64,000 nt of DNA from Aphanomyces cochlioides (Eukaryota > Oomycota > Saprolegniomycetes > Saprolegniales > Verrucalvaceae). The notes beneath the pieces are model-generated. The model was given only the letters and a program-made list of their open reading frames with translations. It ran no database searches and had not been told where the DNA came from. Each line of letters starts with the position of its first letter. Positions within the stretch are counted from its first letter, which is position 1. Location of the stretch: the NCBI GenBank assembly GCA_019828595.1, contig JAHQRK010000032.1, positions 682,001-746,000 of the forward strand, in the 5' to 3' direction. Positions 9,755-19,839 of the stretch are shown one piece after another. A program made the position numbers and the translations under genes.

Positions 9755-10711
9755 TTAATCCGCGGCCTTTCCCACGTAGACAAAATGGCGCAAGGAGATC
9801 GCAGGATGGAGTTGCCGCAAATTGTCCTGTGCTAAAGCATACAGAGGATACATGACAAAGATTTGCGCGACGAGCATTCCAATCACATTTTCCCAAGCAC
9901 TAGAAGCACACCATAAGAGATCGACGAGGATAGAGAGAAAAGACCTGTGAAAGTACGCAGCCGTGTGGTAGATCCCATAGCAGGCGAGGAGAGCGAGAAG
10001 CAGCAGCCAACCACGAAGAAAAAAGAGTTTGAGGGGGTGAGCAGACTCCTTGTCCAGTATTTTCCATTCGAAGCATGCAGTCGCAAGAAAGTGCACCATG
10101 TACAGCACAATGTGGTCCGCATGATCAAATCCGTCCAAGCATTGATTGTTCCGGCGGTACTTGGCGTACCAGCAACTCTTCGGTCGTGGAAAGAGGGAGT
10201 GTTCGATCACGTTGAACAAGATGTAGAGGACAACCGTGCGGAAGACCATAATGGCAAAATACAAGCCCAAGCGATTGAATAAGGCAGAGACTTGACGATA
10301 CGGCACCGAAGGAAGGAACACCGAGACGCCAAAGTTGAAAAAGACGGCAGTGAGTGGTAGAACCCACGCGGCCTACATCGAAATGAGGTTAACCATAAAA
10401 CAGCGTCGTTGGATGCACCTGTCCTGTTGATATAATATGCATTTCGCGCATTCCTGGATAGCATGGAGCTTCGTTTGATTTATCGCAGCAGACTGGTGGG
10501 CTGTCCGGCGCGCCGAGGAAGAGCCAATTCGACGAGCAACTACAAGAAAGGCAAGAAATCAAGCGACTGCCGAGGAGCGTCTGGCGTACTCTCCAGTCAC
10601 ACGGACATACTTCAGAGGATGCGCGAAGAAGCAGAAGAAGACCATGAGAGAAACGCCGCCGTTCACGACCACAAACGGATCGCGCCACCATGGCGCCTTT
10701 GTCGATGGCAT
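9755..10711 (-). CDS. FIT (fat-storage-inducing transmembrane)-like ER protein
   Basis: Three exons: 10711-10590, 10539-10419, 10372-9755 (introns 50 and 46 bp), 286 aa. It is a multi-span protein. The region around residues 160-168 (DGFDHADHIVLYMVHF) fits the FIT signature in which Asp-x-x-x-His precedes a membrane helix. A second histidine near residue 223 (TAAYFH) matches the second conserved FIT histidine. An aromatic AAWVLPLT segment at the exon 2/3 junction matches the FIT 'K-x-A-W-x-W-T' region. FIT2 proteins are ER acyl-CoA diphosphatases needed for lipid-droplet budding. The sequence is divergent, so assignment rests on the histidines and topology. Confidence 0.65.
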
Positions 10712-11122
10712 TTTGTGTGTCAAATCTCAAAATGGTCAATAAGGTACATTTCTTTTCAATTAAGTAAATAATCACTTTCATTCAGGTACAATACTGGTCG
10801 ATTAAGTAAACTACACTCGCTTAGGTAAGTACCGTAGGTCCATGTAGAACTGCCAAAGCATTGTAGACGTGTTGGTGGAGGAAATATGAGCCGTCTTTGC
10901 ATGCTTACGCTTTCCCGTGAGCCTGAAAACTGCTATGAAACTTAGCGTCAACTTGAGCATCTATGATTGGGGCCGGGGGCTTTTCTCTATCCTTAGTACC
11001 GTGACAAGAAGGCTGAAGCAATGATGCCTCTGTGATGATCGTTGACAACGGGAAACCTCGCCGATATCCACGGCTTTCTTGAAAGGTTTGGTGGCTTTGT
11101 CGATAGAAATTGCTTGATCATG
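10712..11122. other. intergenic stretch, nothing recognised
   Basis: About 410 bp between the FIT-like gene start and the methyltransferase stop. Short frames exist, but none has codon structure or splice sites I would defend. It includes an AT-rich stretch at 10735-10800 that could hold the FIT promoter. Confidence 0.5.
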
Positions 11123-12046
11123 TTACTGTATCCGCGTGAAGACGATGATGCTGCTGGGTTTGTTGATCCGCGTGCCTTGGAAATCGAAATGGCTGTCGGG
11201 GATTGCTGCGACGTGATGACAAGTATAAGCCCCGCCCAGGACAAGCCTTGTTGTTTCAACGTATGCGTCGGACGCACACCGCTCTGGTAGAATAAATGCG
11301 ATCACGTTGGCCTTCCATTCAATGGCGCAATGGCTGAAGAAGTCAAAAACAATGTCGGACGGTCCTGACGAAGAAAATGGAGGATTTCCAATGACGATGA
11401 CGTCGCCTGTCAAGTTGTCTTGTCTAGAAGACTCAAAAAAATTGCCTTGAACGACAGAGATGGTGCTGTTGATCATGGAAGCCTTCTTGGCGACTTCAGG
11501 GTCAAGTTCATAGCCCAAAATCCGGCTCACCCCGCGGTCAATCACCGGCTGGAAGAAGTTTCCAATGCCACAGGATGGCTCGAGGAAGAGCGTATTCTTG
11601 ACATCAATGGGAAGAGCAAAGACAATGTCGAGGAGCATGTTGATGGACGTCGTCGGGGAAAAGTACTGGCCGAGATCTTTCGCCGTCTTGTTGGCTTCCA
11701 AGCGAGTTCTGGATTCGTTTTTGAGCGCAGTGTACAATGTTTCATCGACAAACGACTCTTGCATCTTGCTTGGAAGTTGGTCAAACGCTTTGCGAACCCA
11801 CTGCTCGAGTTGAGAGCAATTCTTCTTGAGCTCTCGGTGCTTTCCAGCGGTGAAATCGTGACTGGACCATGATAAAGCCATGAGTTTCGTGACGCGACGC
11901 ATTGGCAAGCGCTCAAAGGCCTTGTCTAGCTTGTGGATATGTCGATCCCATGTCTGAAAGTCCACGAGAGAGCGCTGCAAGACGCGGCCAGACGGCGCAA
12001 CGAGCTCAAATTCCCCGATGGACAGATCGAAGCCTGTCAATTCCAT
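11123..12046 (-). CDS. SAM-dependent adenine-specific methyltransferase, NPPF type
   Basis: Single exon, 307 aa from the ATG at 12046; the frame is open a little further upstream to an acceptor-like TTTGCAG at about 12060, so a short 5' exon is possible. Motif I is FLEPSCGIGNFF at about residues 154-165, preceded by LGQYFSPTTSINMLLD. The acidic ribose-binding residue is in GYELDP. Motif IV is IGNPPF at about 219-224, the (N/D)PP(F/Y) signature of N6-adenine methyltransferases. The layout (motif I before IV, FSPT lead-in) is like bacterial restriction-type and rRNA adenine MTases rather than METTL3 or N6AMT1. The target is unknown: DNA 6mA, rRNA and protein are all open. Residues 1-100 match nothing I know. 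Confidence 0.75.
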   Translation of the reverse strand: MELTGFDLSIGEFELVAPSGRVLQRSLVDFQTWDRHIHKLDKAFERLPMRRVTKLMALSWSSHDFTAGKHRELKKNCSQLEQWVRKAFDQLPSKMQESFVDETLYTALKNESRTRLEANKTAKDLGQYFSPTTSINMLLDIVFALPIDVKNTLFLEPSCGIGNFFQPVIDRGVSRILGYELDPEVAKKASMINSTISVVQGNFFESSRQDNLTGDVIVIGNPPFSSSGPSDIVFDFFSHCAIEWKANVIAFILPERCASDAYVETTRLVLGGAYTCHHVAAIPDSHFDFQGTRINKPSSIIVFTRIQ

Positions 12047-12930
12047 CAAGTTGATCCACTGCAAAGTCAGGTAAACCTTTATAAATTTATACTTCGTCGC
12101 TATAGCACGTTAAAGGTAACCGTGCTGACAAGACCAAGTTGGAATTTATCTTGTCTTCTCGCAGCATTAGAGCTTGAATCAATGGATAGTAGCAGCGAGA
12201 TCACTAGAGTGGCGTCTTAGTGCAGGTGTAAGCGCGTGTCATATAACAGTGTTCACTGAGAGATACAAGGGCGATAGAGTTATCAATCTGCATTAAAATC
12301 CAGATTTTGTGAGTTTATGTACACCCGGAAGCTGTTGATTGAAAGTACTAGTACAGTAGCCCGAATTAAGCACAAGAGGCGGCTCCAACCTGTCAAGCTA
12401 ACGTGCTCTCTACCCTCTCATCAATTCTCCAAGGGGCACAAACAAGCCCCAGCTCGATTTACACTGGCTACAGCGTACAATCCAGTATGTCACGAATGGA
12501 CGCTATGATATTCAGATCTCGAGCTGGTTGAGAGAACGATGCGTCATTGTTGTGATCGTCGTGACCAGCACAGCTTCTCCTTGACAATCTTGTATCTCTG
12601 TCGCTGGTTGCATCAGAATGGTCACATCAACGACTGCACCCACATTGCAGTAAGTTTCAAACCTCTCTAAATTAATATTGCTGCATTATGAAGTTGCACC
12701 AACACTCCAAATATTCCCGTAGATGCCGCTAACTTGGGCTCCTCGTGGCCTCCAAGATGCTGCAGCTCCGTGTGCTATGAATCCTGGAGAGTCTCTGCAG
12801 CTACGTACTGTACCGTCTCCATGTACAATCGGCACAGAATAGAGTTTGGCCATCGATTGTGCCGTGTCGAAAATCGAAAATTATAAAAAAAAACTGTCTG
12901 ATCCATCGATCATTTCGCATTCGACAGACG
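12047..12930. other. intergenic stretch, nothing recognised
   Basis: About 880 bp. It is divergent promoter space between the minus-strand methyltransferase and the plus-strand DUF2985 gene. Short open frames only (such as 12317-12508). No ATCCGGAT or CCAAT clusters were noticed. Part of the region could be a 5' exon and intron of the methyltransferase. Confidence 0.45.
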
Positions 12931-13509
12931 ATGTACGACGGCCATGGCACGCCGCTGGGCTTGCAGCCACCGCCGCCACAAAAGCCAATGGTGCTATGGA
13001 AGAAACTGCTCATCGCGTTCCTGTGCATTGCGATCTTTGTCTCTGGCGCGCTCGTCTTTATGGCGATCGTGGGCTGGCTCGGCTTGGACAAACACGGGAA
13101 GGACATTTGGGTCGAAGTGAACTCGCAGATCCTCAACGGCTGCTTTACGTTCATGGCTGTCGTGATGCATCCCATGCGTCTCCGGTGTCTCGTTCACATG
13201 CTGTGCTTCCGACGCAACGGCAACATCAAGCATCTCATTGCGATTCAAAAGGATTTCCCAAACACGCCGCTCAACACACCAGACGAACAGCTCAAGTTCT
13301 TCAAGATCATCGTGCTTTTCAACATCAACAGCTTCTTCCAGTACCCGATCGCCGCCGTCATGTGGGCGTATTCGTACCACGACCGACCGAACCTTGTCGT
13401 CGCCGTCTTCCTCCCACTGGGCATGATTGCAGCGTGCGTCGCGGGTGCATGGCAGTTCCTCATGGAGCGTCAATACAAGAAAGAACTCTCCGAGATGGTC
13501 TACGAGTAG
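12931..13509 (+). CDS. DUF2985-like four-helix membrane protein
   Basis: Single exon, 192 aa, starting MYDGHGTPLGL; the open frame reaches 12859 but the upstream residues are low-complexity 5' sequence. Hydrophobic segments: KKLLIAFLCIAIFVSGALVF, ILNGCFTFMAVVMHPMR, FQYPIAAVMWAYSY and LVVAVFLPLGMIAACVAGAW. The stretch W-x-E-V-N-S-Q-I-L-N-G-x-F-T followed by H-P-x-R-x-R-x-L matches the DUF2985 signature known from fungi and oomycetes, whose function is unknown. The Pro-rich N terminus and short C terminus are probably cytosolic. Confidence 0.7.
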   Translation: MYDGHGTPLGLQPPPPQKPMVLWKKLLIAFLCIAIFVSGALVFMAIVGWLGLDKHGKDIWVEVNSQILNGCFTFMAVVMHPMRLRCLVHMLCFRRNGNIKHLIAIQKDFPNTPLNTPDEQLKFFKIIVLFNINSFFQYPIAAVMWAYSYHDRPNLVVAVFLPLGMIAACVAGAWQFLMERQYKKELSEMVYE

Positions 13510-13860
13510 ACAACGTCGTCTACAGTAAGCATCACGTATATATATATACCTCTTCCTACCAGTTTGCGTTACTTGCAGCGCATGAACATGGGAAACGTCG
13601 CCAGAGAGTCTGTGACTAACGTTATCCTTCTTTCCATGGCGTTGGGGACGTACACCTTCGTAGCATCATCGGAGTCCAAAAGCTCGTCCAAATTGAGTCG
13701 AGCACTGACATTGTCTGCGTATACCATCATGGATTCCATGCTTCCATTCGTCAGAGTCGTCGTGTCCTATGTGGGATTGTCTCGCAAGCAACAGAACGAC
13801 TGCAGCATATGGCCAACGTGTCGAGCAACTTGGTTGACATTTTGACAATTGCACGCTCGG
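13510..13860. other. intergenic 350 bp with a TA microsatellite
   Basis: A short (TA)n run sits at about 13539-13550. A frame from 13564 to 13845 is open but has no recognisable content and is treated as 5' leader or shadow. A further ATG at 13809 (MANVSSNLVD) runs into a stop, so the decarboxylase start was placed at 13861. Confidence 0.45.
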
Positions 13861-15321
13861 ATGCACTCGACACTTGCGACTGACCTCGACGCCATCCCAG
13901 AGCTCACTGCGTCGGCCCAAGCGTTGGCTGTGAGCTTCCTCAGCGATATCGACAACCATCCTGCCGCCCGGACGCCATCCAAGGTCCCTGATGAAACGCG
14001 TGAACCTCATGGCGTCGGCGCCGCGGTTGCTCTGGAACGTTTCCGTACGAAATGGCTCCCGCACCTTTCTGGTAGCGCTGGCCCACGGTAGACCACACCC
14101 TTGTCTCTCCTTCTTGACGACCCTGGAGTAGATATCTTGGCTTTGTCGTTGGAGGCGCGACCCCTGCGAGTCTCATCGGAGACTGGTTGACGTCGACGGT
14201 CGACCAGAATGCAATGACCAACTTGGGCTCGGAGGCGGCCAATTTGGAGAGAGAGACTGTGAAAACTCTTGCTCGATGGTTCAGTCTCTCGTCGCACACT
14301 GGCACCTTTGTCTCTGGCGCGACCATGTCCAACTTTGTTGGTCTCGCCATCGGCCGCGAGTGGATCGGCCGCCAACGTGGAGTCTCCATCAGCGAAAATG
14401 GCCTTGCTGCCGCCGGTCAGATTCAAATTCTTGGAGCCAAACCACATTCCAGCATCTACAAGGCCGTCTCCATGCTTGGCCTTGGTCGTTCCTCTGTCAC
14501 GCTCGTGCCATCGCTTCCTGGCCGTGAAGCAATCGACGTTGCCGCACTTGAAGCTGCCTTGGCCGCCACTGGCGAATGCATCGTCACGGCATCCCTTGGC
14601 ACGGTCAACAGCGGCGATTTTGACGACCTTGTCGCGATCGCCGCGCTGAAATCCAAGTACAGCTTCTGGCTGCATGTCGACGGAGCATTTGGAGCCTTTG
14701 CAGCTCTTGATCCTCGCCTTGCCGACAAAGTGGCAGGCTTGGATGCGGCCGACTCTGTGTGCATTGACCTTCACAAGTGGATGAACGTTCCCTACGACAG
14801 TGCTCTCCAATTCACTCGCCACCAAGACGTTCAGGTATACCAACCAGCATTTCTTTGAACCTGACAGGAGTCTTCAGGTCGCTGTCTTCCAAAATGCAGC
14901 CGCGTATCTCGGCGATATTGGCGAGAACCCAAACTCGGTGCACTTGACACCTGAAAACTCTCGGCGGTGGCGCGCTCTCGCGACGTGGTTCGCAGTCCAA
15001 GCGTATGGGAAGGAAGGCCACGCTGACATTGTGACTCGCAACGTCAATAGCGCTCGAAAACTGAGCGGCCTTTTGGCGGCAGATTCTCGGTTCAAGGTGC
15101 TTGCGCCAGTGCATCTCAACATCGTTGTATTTGCTGTTCTCGGCGCTGAGGACGAAACTAGTATGCATGCTCTCTTGGCACGTGTGACTGCCGCCGGTGA
15201 AGTATTCCTCACTCCTACTGTGTTCGATGGCAAATGGGCGATTCGTGCTGCCTTCAGCAATTGGCGCACCGAAGACTCGGAGGTTGAGCGTATCTTTCAG
15301 GCATTAGCGTCAGTATTATGA
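13861..15321 (+). CDS. PLP-dependent group II decarboxylase
   Basis: Three exons: 13861-14087, 14132-14834, 14878-15321 (introns 44 and 43 bp), 457 aa, close to the family's usual ~470. Visible landmarks are TGTFVSGATMSN (phosphate-binding), HSSIYKA, LGTVNSGDFDDL, HVDGAFG (Asp that salt-bridges the pyridine nitrogen) and DSVCIDLHKWMNVPYDS, where Lys291 is the PLP Schiff-base lysine. Group II enzymes decarboxylate glutamate, aromatic amino acids, histidine, aspartate or diaminobutyrate. The substrate cannot be read from the sequence. The style (short N terminus, NSGDFDD instead of the eukaryotic TTxxGAFD) looks bacterial, so horizontal origin is possible. Confidence 0.88.
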
Positions 15322-15475
15322 TAAACCCTTGACTTTAATTGAGATGCACGCTTTTTGTTGAGACTGGCCAAGTAAATGTCTATTTGGGTGAGCACGTCGT
15401 TCGTAGCGATCTGTAAAGCAATCGGTAAACATTAGACTTTGACTCGCACCGTGAATTCCGTGGCGCACCTGAGTG

Positions 15476-16768
15476 CTAGATCCAATGCTCTGTTACCCAT
15501 GGAGCTGGTGCGTTGTGAGGCTTTGGTTCCAGAGGAAAGCACACAATTCGAGCGTTTGATGGGCACTCGACTTGGCACGATGCAGCATATTCGACAATTT
15601 GACCTTGGAGTTCCATGTCCTGCTTGAGATAAGCTCCAATGCCATCATCAAGTAGACTTACCTGGAGCGTGTGGTAGTCAGAAGGGAGCAACATCTATCC
15701 ATCGATTGCATGTCAGTGATCGCACAACTTGCAAGATTTTCAACCTCGAGCCAGTGGTCGAATTTGTAGATGCAGCTATTCACGGCCTTGTAATTGGCTT
15801 TCAGGAAGGTGTAGATGACTTCTAAATCTTCTGCTGCTGATGAATTCCACATCATGATGCTGCTATTTACGCCTTGAGACCTTCGTTCGTTCTGCATCCC
15901 GTCAGTCTTGAGGATCGCAAACGAGCCGCTGTACTATGTAGCAATGAGTCGATGTCTTCATGTGGGCTTGTACCTTGGCGAAATCGTCGAGAGAACCTGT
16001 TATGACAGAATCCAGATCCAGATACAAAATCTGTCCCTGCCATCGATGATGAGGAGCGAAGAGCTGCGCCTTGTTCCACCATCCACTAAAGCCATGCTTC
16101 AGTTGTCGAGTCTGTATATCTGGCACGAGTCCATTTGGATTATCCGTGAGGCAGTAAAAGGTAAAAGGGACAGCGCAGAGGTACTTGGAGACGCCTCGAA
16201 ATAGCTTATTGACGTATTCCGAGTCGTATTTCTTGCCCCATTTGACACAAACCACGCTGAGAGGCCCAGGTTCATGCCTTGTGTTGGGAAATTTCATATT
16301 TGGTTGTACATCATCACAAAGTGACATGATTTGCTTCCACGAGAGAGATATTGCCTTTTCCTGTTCCCCCATTGCGCGGTAGATCGTGTTTAAGTTGTAG
16401 TAGGCGCGTGCATAATTCGGCTTTTGCTCGAGCGCCTTTTCGCAATGTTCCAACGCTTCACTGTGTCTGCCTTCCATATACAAGAGTGCAGCGCGATTCA
16501 CATGTGCTTCTGGAAATCCCTCGCTTTTTAGTTCTATCGCCTGAGCAAAGCGATGAATGGCCTCTTTTCGTCGCCCCGTCGCGGCGTAGGCAACAGCAAG
16601 ATTGAAGTGAGCTGATGAATACGATGGCTGGTGATAGAGCGCTCGATTGAATGCAAAGATCGCATCTTCATATGCCTGCTTCTCCATCAACTGACGTCCT
16701 TCTTCATTGTGGTATTCAGCGTTTTGACGATCTTCCTCACGCCAACTTCCGTCGTCCTCGTCCTGCAT
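15476..16768 (-). CDS. TPR repeats fused to a glycosyltransferase-like domain
   Basis: Four exons: 16768-15974, 15933-15745, 15694-15662, 15619-15476 (introns 40, 50, 42 bp), 386 aa. Residues about 20-135 are three or four tetratricopeptide repeats (AHFNLAVAYAATGRRKEAI, AHVNRAALLYMEGRHSEAL, AYYNLNTIYRAMGEQEKAI). The rest has WGKKYDSEYVNKL and TDNPNGL, then WWNKAQLF, and ILYLDLDSVITGSLDD. The last fits a DxD metal/nucleotide-sugar site in a GT-A fold. A C-terminal IVCFPLEPKPHNAPAPWVTEHW stretch matches the KPH-containing tail of such glycosyltransferase-like proteins. It probably adds a sugar to a protein or glycan; the acceptor is unknown. Exon 3 is only 33 bp. Confidence 0.82.
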
Positions 16769-16819
16769 CAGACCTGGATCTTCTCTAATGAAAAATGGAA
16801 CTTGAATTTAAAGAATGTT

Positions 16820-16893
16820 TTTCCAGCCAATCAAAATTAATTATTTAATTAAATTTGAGCCAATCAAATTCATTCTTCAGAATTTGAATTGGA
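16820..16893. promoter_or_regulatory. CCAAT-type motif cluster in a divergent promoter
   Basis: Two AGCCAATCAAA motifs (about 16826 and 16855) and a reversed AATTGG at about 16888 lie in the short space between the divergent starts at 16768 and 16934. Two more divergent or 5' regions in this window carry the same ATTTGATTGG core. NF-Y-type factors bind CCAAT boxes in other eukaryotes; that role is inferred here. Confidence 0.5.
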
Positions 16894-16933
16894 CTCATAC
16901 AGCGTTTAAAGGAGAGGTGGGGAAGAAAGCACC

Positions 16934-17694
16934 ATGTCGGACGGAGATCGCTACCGCCAAGGCGCTCGCTCTCGATCGCGAAGCAAATCGCCAGAAGCTG
17001 CAATGAATACAGGGAATTCCCTATACGCGGCTGGACTACCCCTTCGCGTACGTCGTCAAGAAGATTGCTATGGATTGATTCGAATGAATGTAGCTGGGTA
17101 AAGCCGAGTTTGAAGAAATGTTCTCCAAGTATGGTCGACTCATCAGCTGCGACTTGATTGAAGACCCCATCACAAAGGAATCGAGGTATGTCTCAATGAT
17201 CTTACTGTATCTTGAGGAAATTCCTGCAGAGGATTTGGTTTTGTCGTGTTTGAAGACAAACGTGATGCCGAGGACGCTCTTCAAGCACTGCACGAGTACG
17301 TTTTGAGGCATGAAACTGTGTTGTAAGCTTGATACCGTAGCAAAGAAGTGATGGGAAGGCGCATTCGCGTTGAGAAATCCAAGCGCTCAAAGCCCCATGC
17401 AAAGTCACCTGGCCAATGTACCTCAAGATGTTCTATATTGGCCTCACTGTTGCTGTAGACTTGGGACCTGCTAGTGCCAATTCCAAGAATCGCAATAGAG
17501 ATCGGTCTCGAGATAGAAGAGACCGATCCCGCGATCGTGGGGATCGCTCTAGAGATCGTCCTCGGGATCGGGATCGGGACCGTGATCGTTCGCGCGACCG
17601 CCGAGACCGAGACCGATCTCGGGACCGTGACCGCGATAGCCGCCGAGACGATCGTTCGCGGGACCGACGAGACCGTTCCCGTGACCGCCGCTAA
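16934..17694 (+). CDS. SR splicing factor, Tra2-like (RS-RRM-RS)
   Basis: Five exons: 16934-17047, 17094-17185, 17230-17295, 17341-17417, 17459-17694; four introns of 41-46 bp; 194 aa. A short N-terminal RS segment (ARSRSRSKSPEA) precedes one RRM: SLYAAGLP (RNP2 region), FSKYGRLISCDLIEDP, SRGFGFVVFED (RNP1), MGRRIRVEKSKR. The C terminus is a long Arg-Asp/Arg-Ser tract (DRSRDRRD repeats). The order RS-RRM-RS is that of Transformer-2 proteins, which bind exonic enhancers and help define splice sites. The RD-rich rather than pure RS tail would be partly charge-mimicking. Confidence 0.87.
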
Positions 17695-17723
17695 AGCCGA
17701 ATAAGATGGACAAATGCATTTGA

Positions 17724-19627
17724 TTACATGGGAACACGTTGGTATACGAGCATGTGCGTATCTGGAACGGCAACGTCAGCATCCATCGAGATTGTACTAT
17801 GAGCGAACTCTTTTTGCAGCTCAAATTTCCAAAAGGCCAATTGCTCTTTGAGAACATTTGCGCTCGAGCTGTACATGACAAGATGCGTCGGGAGTGTCGA
17901 AGGATCAACATATCGACGACGTGCAAAGCCCAATGGATCCCGACGAAGTTGATCGGATGGCGAATTGTCGTTTTCCCGTTCTCTATCGACTTGGTCATAA
18001 CCAAAACAATGTCATCTACGTACTCGGGCGCACATGTTGGGAACCAGGTCGAAATGTTTTGATGCAAATGACTCAAGAAGGGTGTCGCATGACATGGCAG
18101 TAGAAAATCGATCGAGTCGGTCGGTTTGATATTCGCAGCGAGGAAGTCCATGACGTCCAGTGGCGCTCGCTTTCCGTTTCCATTAGCCAAGAAGGTGGTG
18201 CAAGGAAGTCTACCTGATGGAATCTCGAGAAATACACCGCTGCTGTCCCATTGAGAAGCACAATGAGAGCAAGGAGTGGTTTGAAGAATCGCTTAGATTC
18301 GATCGCACGCATGCCTTTGCCAGCGTAGACAAACGAAGCTGGCAGGAGTGGCAGCAGGAATCGTGGCTCTGTCTGCATTAAGAGGAGCCAAGATTCACGC
18401 TTCCTACCTTTATGAGCGCCGAGACTGAAGATGGAAAGAGCCCAGAGCACCGCAGCGCCAAGTTCACGTCGCTTCTAGAGTATAGACGGTTTATCACGAG
18501 GTTTTGAATCACCATGGGGCATACTGGAGAGATGTGCGCGCCGTAGAGAATGAACGGCAGAAACGTCGCTGTGATCTCAGGGTACATGGCGACGAAGTAC
18601 CAGTACCAAGGGTGGACTCCATACAGCTTGTCTTTGCCCTACACCATCCCCATGAGTTGATGGAGGCAAAGAAATCGCGGCGATACCTCTAAGACATTGA
18701 ATTTGACAAAGTTGAACGGAACAAACGTCCATACGCCGTAGCCGATTCGATCAATGACGAGCATGACGATGATAGCCATGATGCCAATGGGCAGAATCGT
18801 TCTCGAGAGAAGAGATGCCTTATGTGGAATTCGCCAGAGCAACAAGACGGACAAGAAGACCCACAAGACAGCATTCGTCGGACGAAAGACGCAACCAAGA
18901 GCGGCAAATGCAAAAGCCAGTCGTTGTTGCCGCAGTTCGACTGTGGATGGCGATCCTTCACGTTTCAACGAACCAGTCTAATACGTCGATTAGTGGAGCA
19001 GTGAAGATGGCAGAGGCAAACGTCATTCCACGGCCAGAAGCTTAGAGCAATCGTCGTGCAGCAAGCTTCCATCGAGTTGGAAAACGTCCGGCTCATCGCG
19101 AAGAACGTAAACCACGAGGATAGTTGGCAGAAGAGTGTGTACTTGGCCGTCGTCGAGTCAAAGTACTTTTGCGCAAGTTTGTACACGAAGAGGTCGGTCA
19201 TAGCCGTAAATACACCCTACACAACTACGTCACAACCTTCAGATCTCGATCACTACTTGAAGGATCCGTGGGCCGTAAGCAACATTCCAAGCCGTGTGGA
19301 GGTTCTACGTGATCGAACAGACTTAAAAATGCTCTCGCTCACAAATTTCGTACCAGCATTTCCAAAATCTTGTACAAAAGAGCGAAGATGGATGGATGGG
19401 CGTATCCGCGCAATCGAGCATGAGGTTGCCATTCCCATGTCCTATTGAACTGATCGTCAACCATCAAGGAACATCCAGGTGAGCGCCTACAGATAGCCGT
19501 ATCCAAAGACCATGTGATGGGCAACTTCAGAACTTTGCCAGAACTCATCGGGATTGAAGTATGTCCGTACAAAGAGCGCATTCGCGACGCGGAAGGCGAC
19601 CAACGCGACGACCAAGTACGTCCCCAT
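17724..19627 (-). CDS. PIGB: GPI mannosyltransferase 3 (PIG-B/Gpi10)
   Basis: Ten exons: 19627-19491, 19441-19354, 19304-19257, 19216-19022, 18977-18687, 18638-18525, 18474-18408, 18368-18214, 18169-18024, 17982-17724; introns 39-50 bp; 499 aa. It is a GT22 family, multi-span ER enzyme that adds the third mannose to the GPI anchor from dolichol-P-mannose. Landmarks: NPDEFWQSSEVAH (first luminal loop with the catalytic Asp-Glu), FGYGYLTWEW, RGYAHPS, FRPTNAVLW, YGVHPWYWY, HKEPRFLLPLLP, HQRAPLDVMDFL, FLLPCHATP and a C-terminal LPTHLVMY. These fit PIG-B better than PIG-Z or ALG9/12. Every junction restores a conserved motif, so the model is well supported. Confidence 0.92.
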
Positions 19628-19665
19628 GTTGTCGAATTCAATCAAACTGAGTCACTTCAATACTG

Positions 19666-19740
19666 CCATTTGATTGGCTAGTGATCAAAATTAGAGCAAT
19701 TTGATTGGCTACTGAGAAGAATAACGCAATTTGATTGGCT
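19666..19740. promoter_or_regulatory. three CAATTTGATTGGCT elements about 31 bp apart in a divergent promoter
   Basis: Copies end at 19679, 19710 and 19740, each TTTGATTGGCT, with a spacing of about 30-31 bp, roughly three helical turns. They lie between PIG-B (minus, start 19627) and the transporter (plus, start 19840). The inverted form is the CCAAT box. Regular phasing favours a bidirectional regulatory array over chance. Confidence 0.6.
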
Positions 19741-19839
19741 TGAATGTAAGAGCGATGACACTCTTCTATCACGACCATTATATTATCTCATGTTACCCCA
19801 CAAGTTGTCAATATAAATATAGATATATAAAAGTTCGTC

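Noticed and set aside
13564..13845. 93-codon ORF before the decarboxylase
   Set aside because: No family features, no join to the decarboxylase frame, and competing frames on the other strand.
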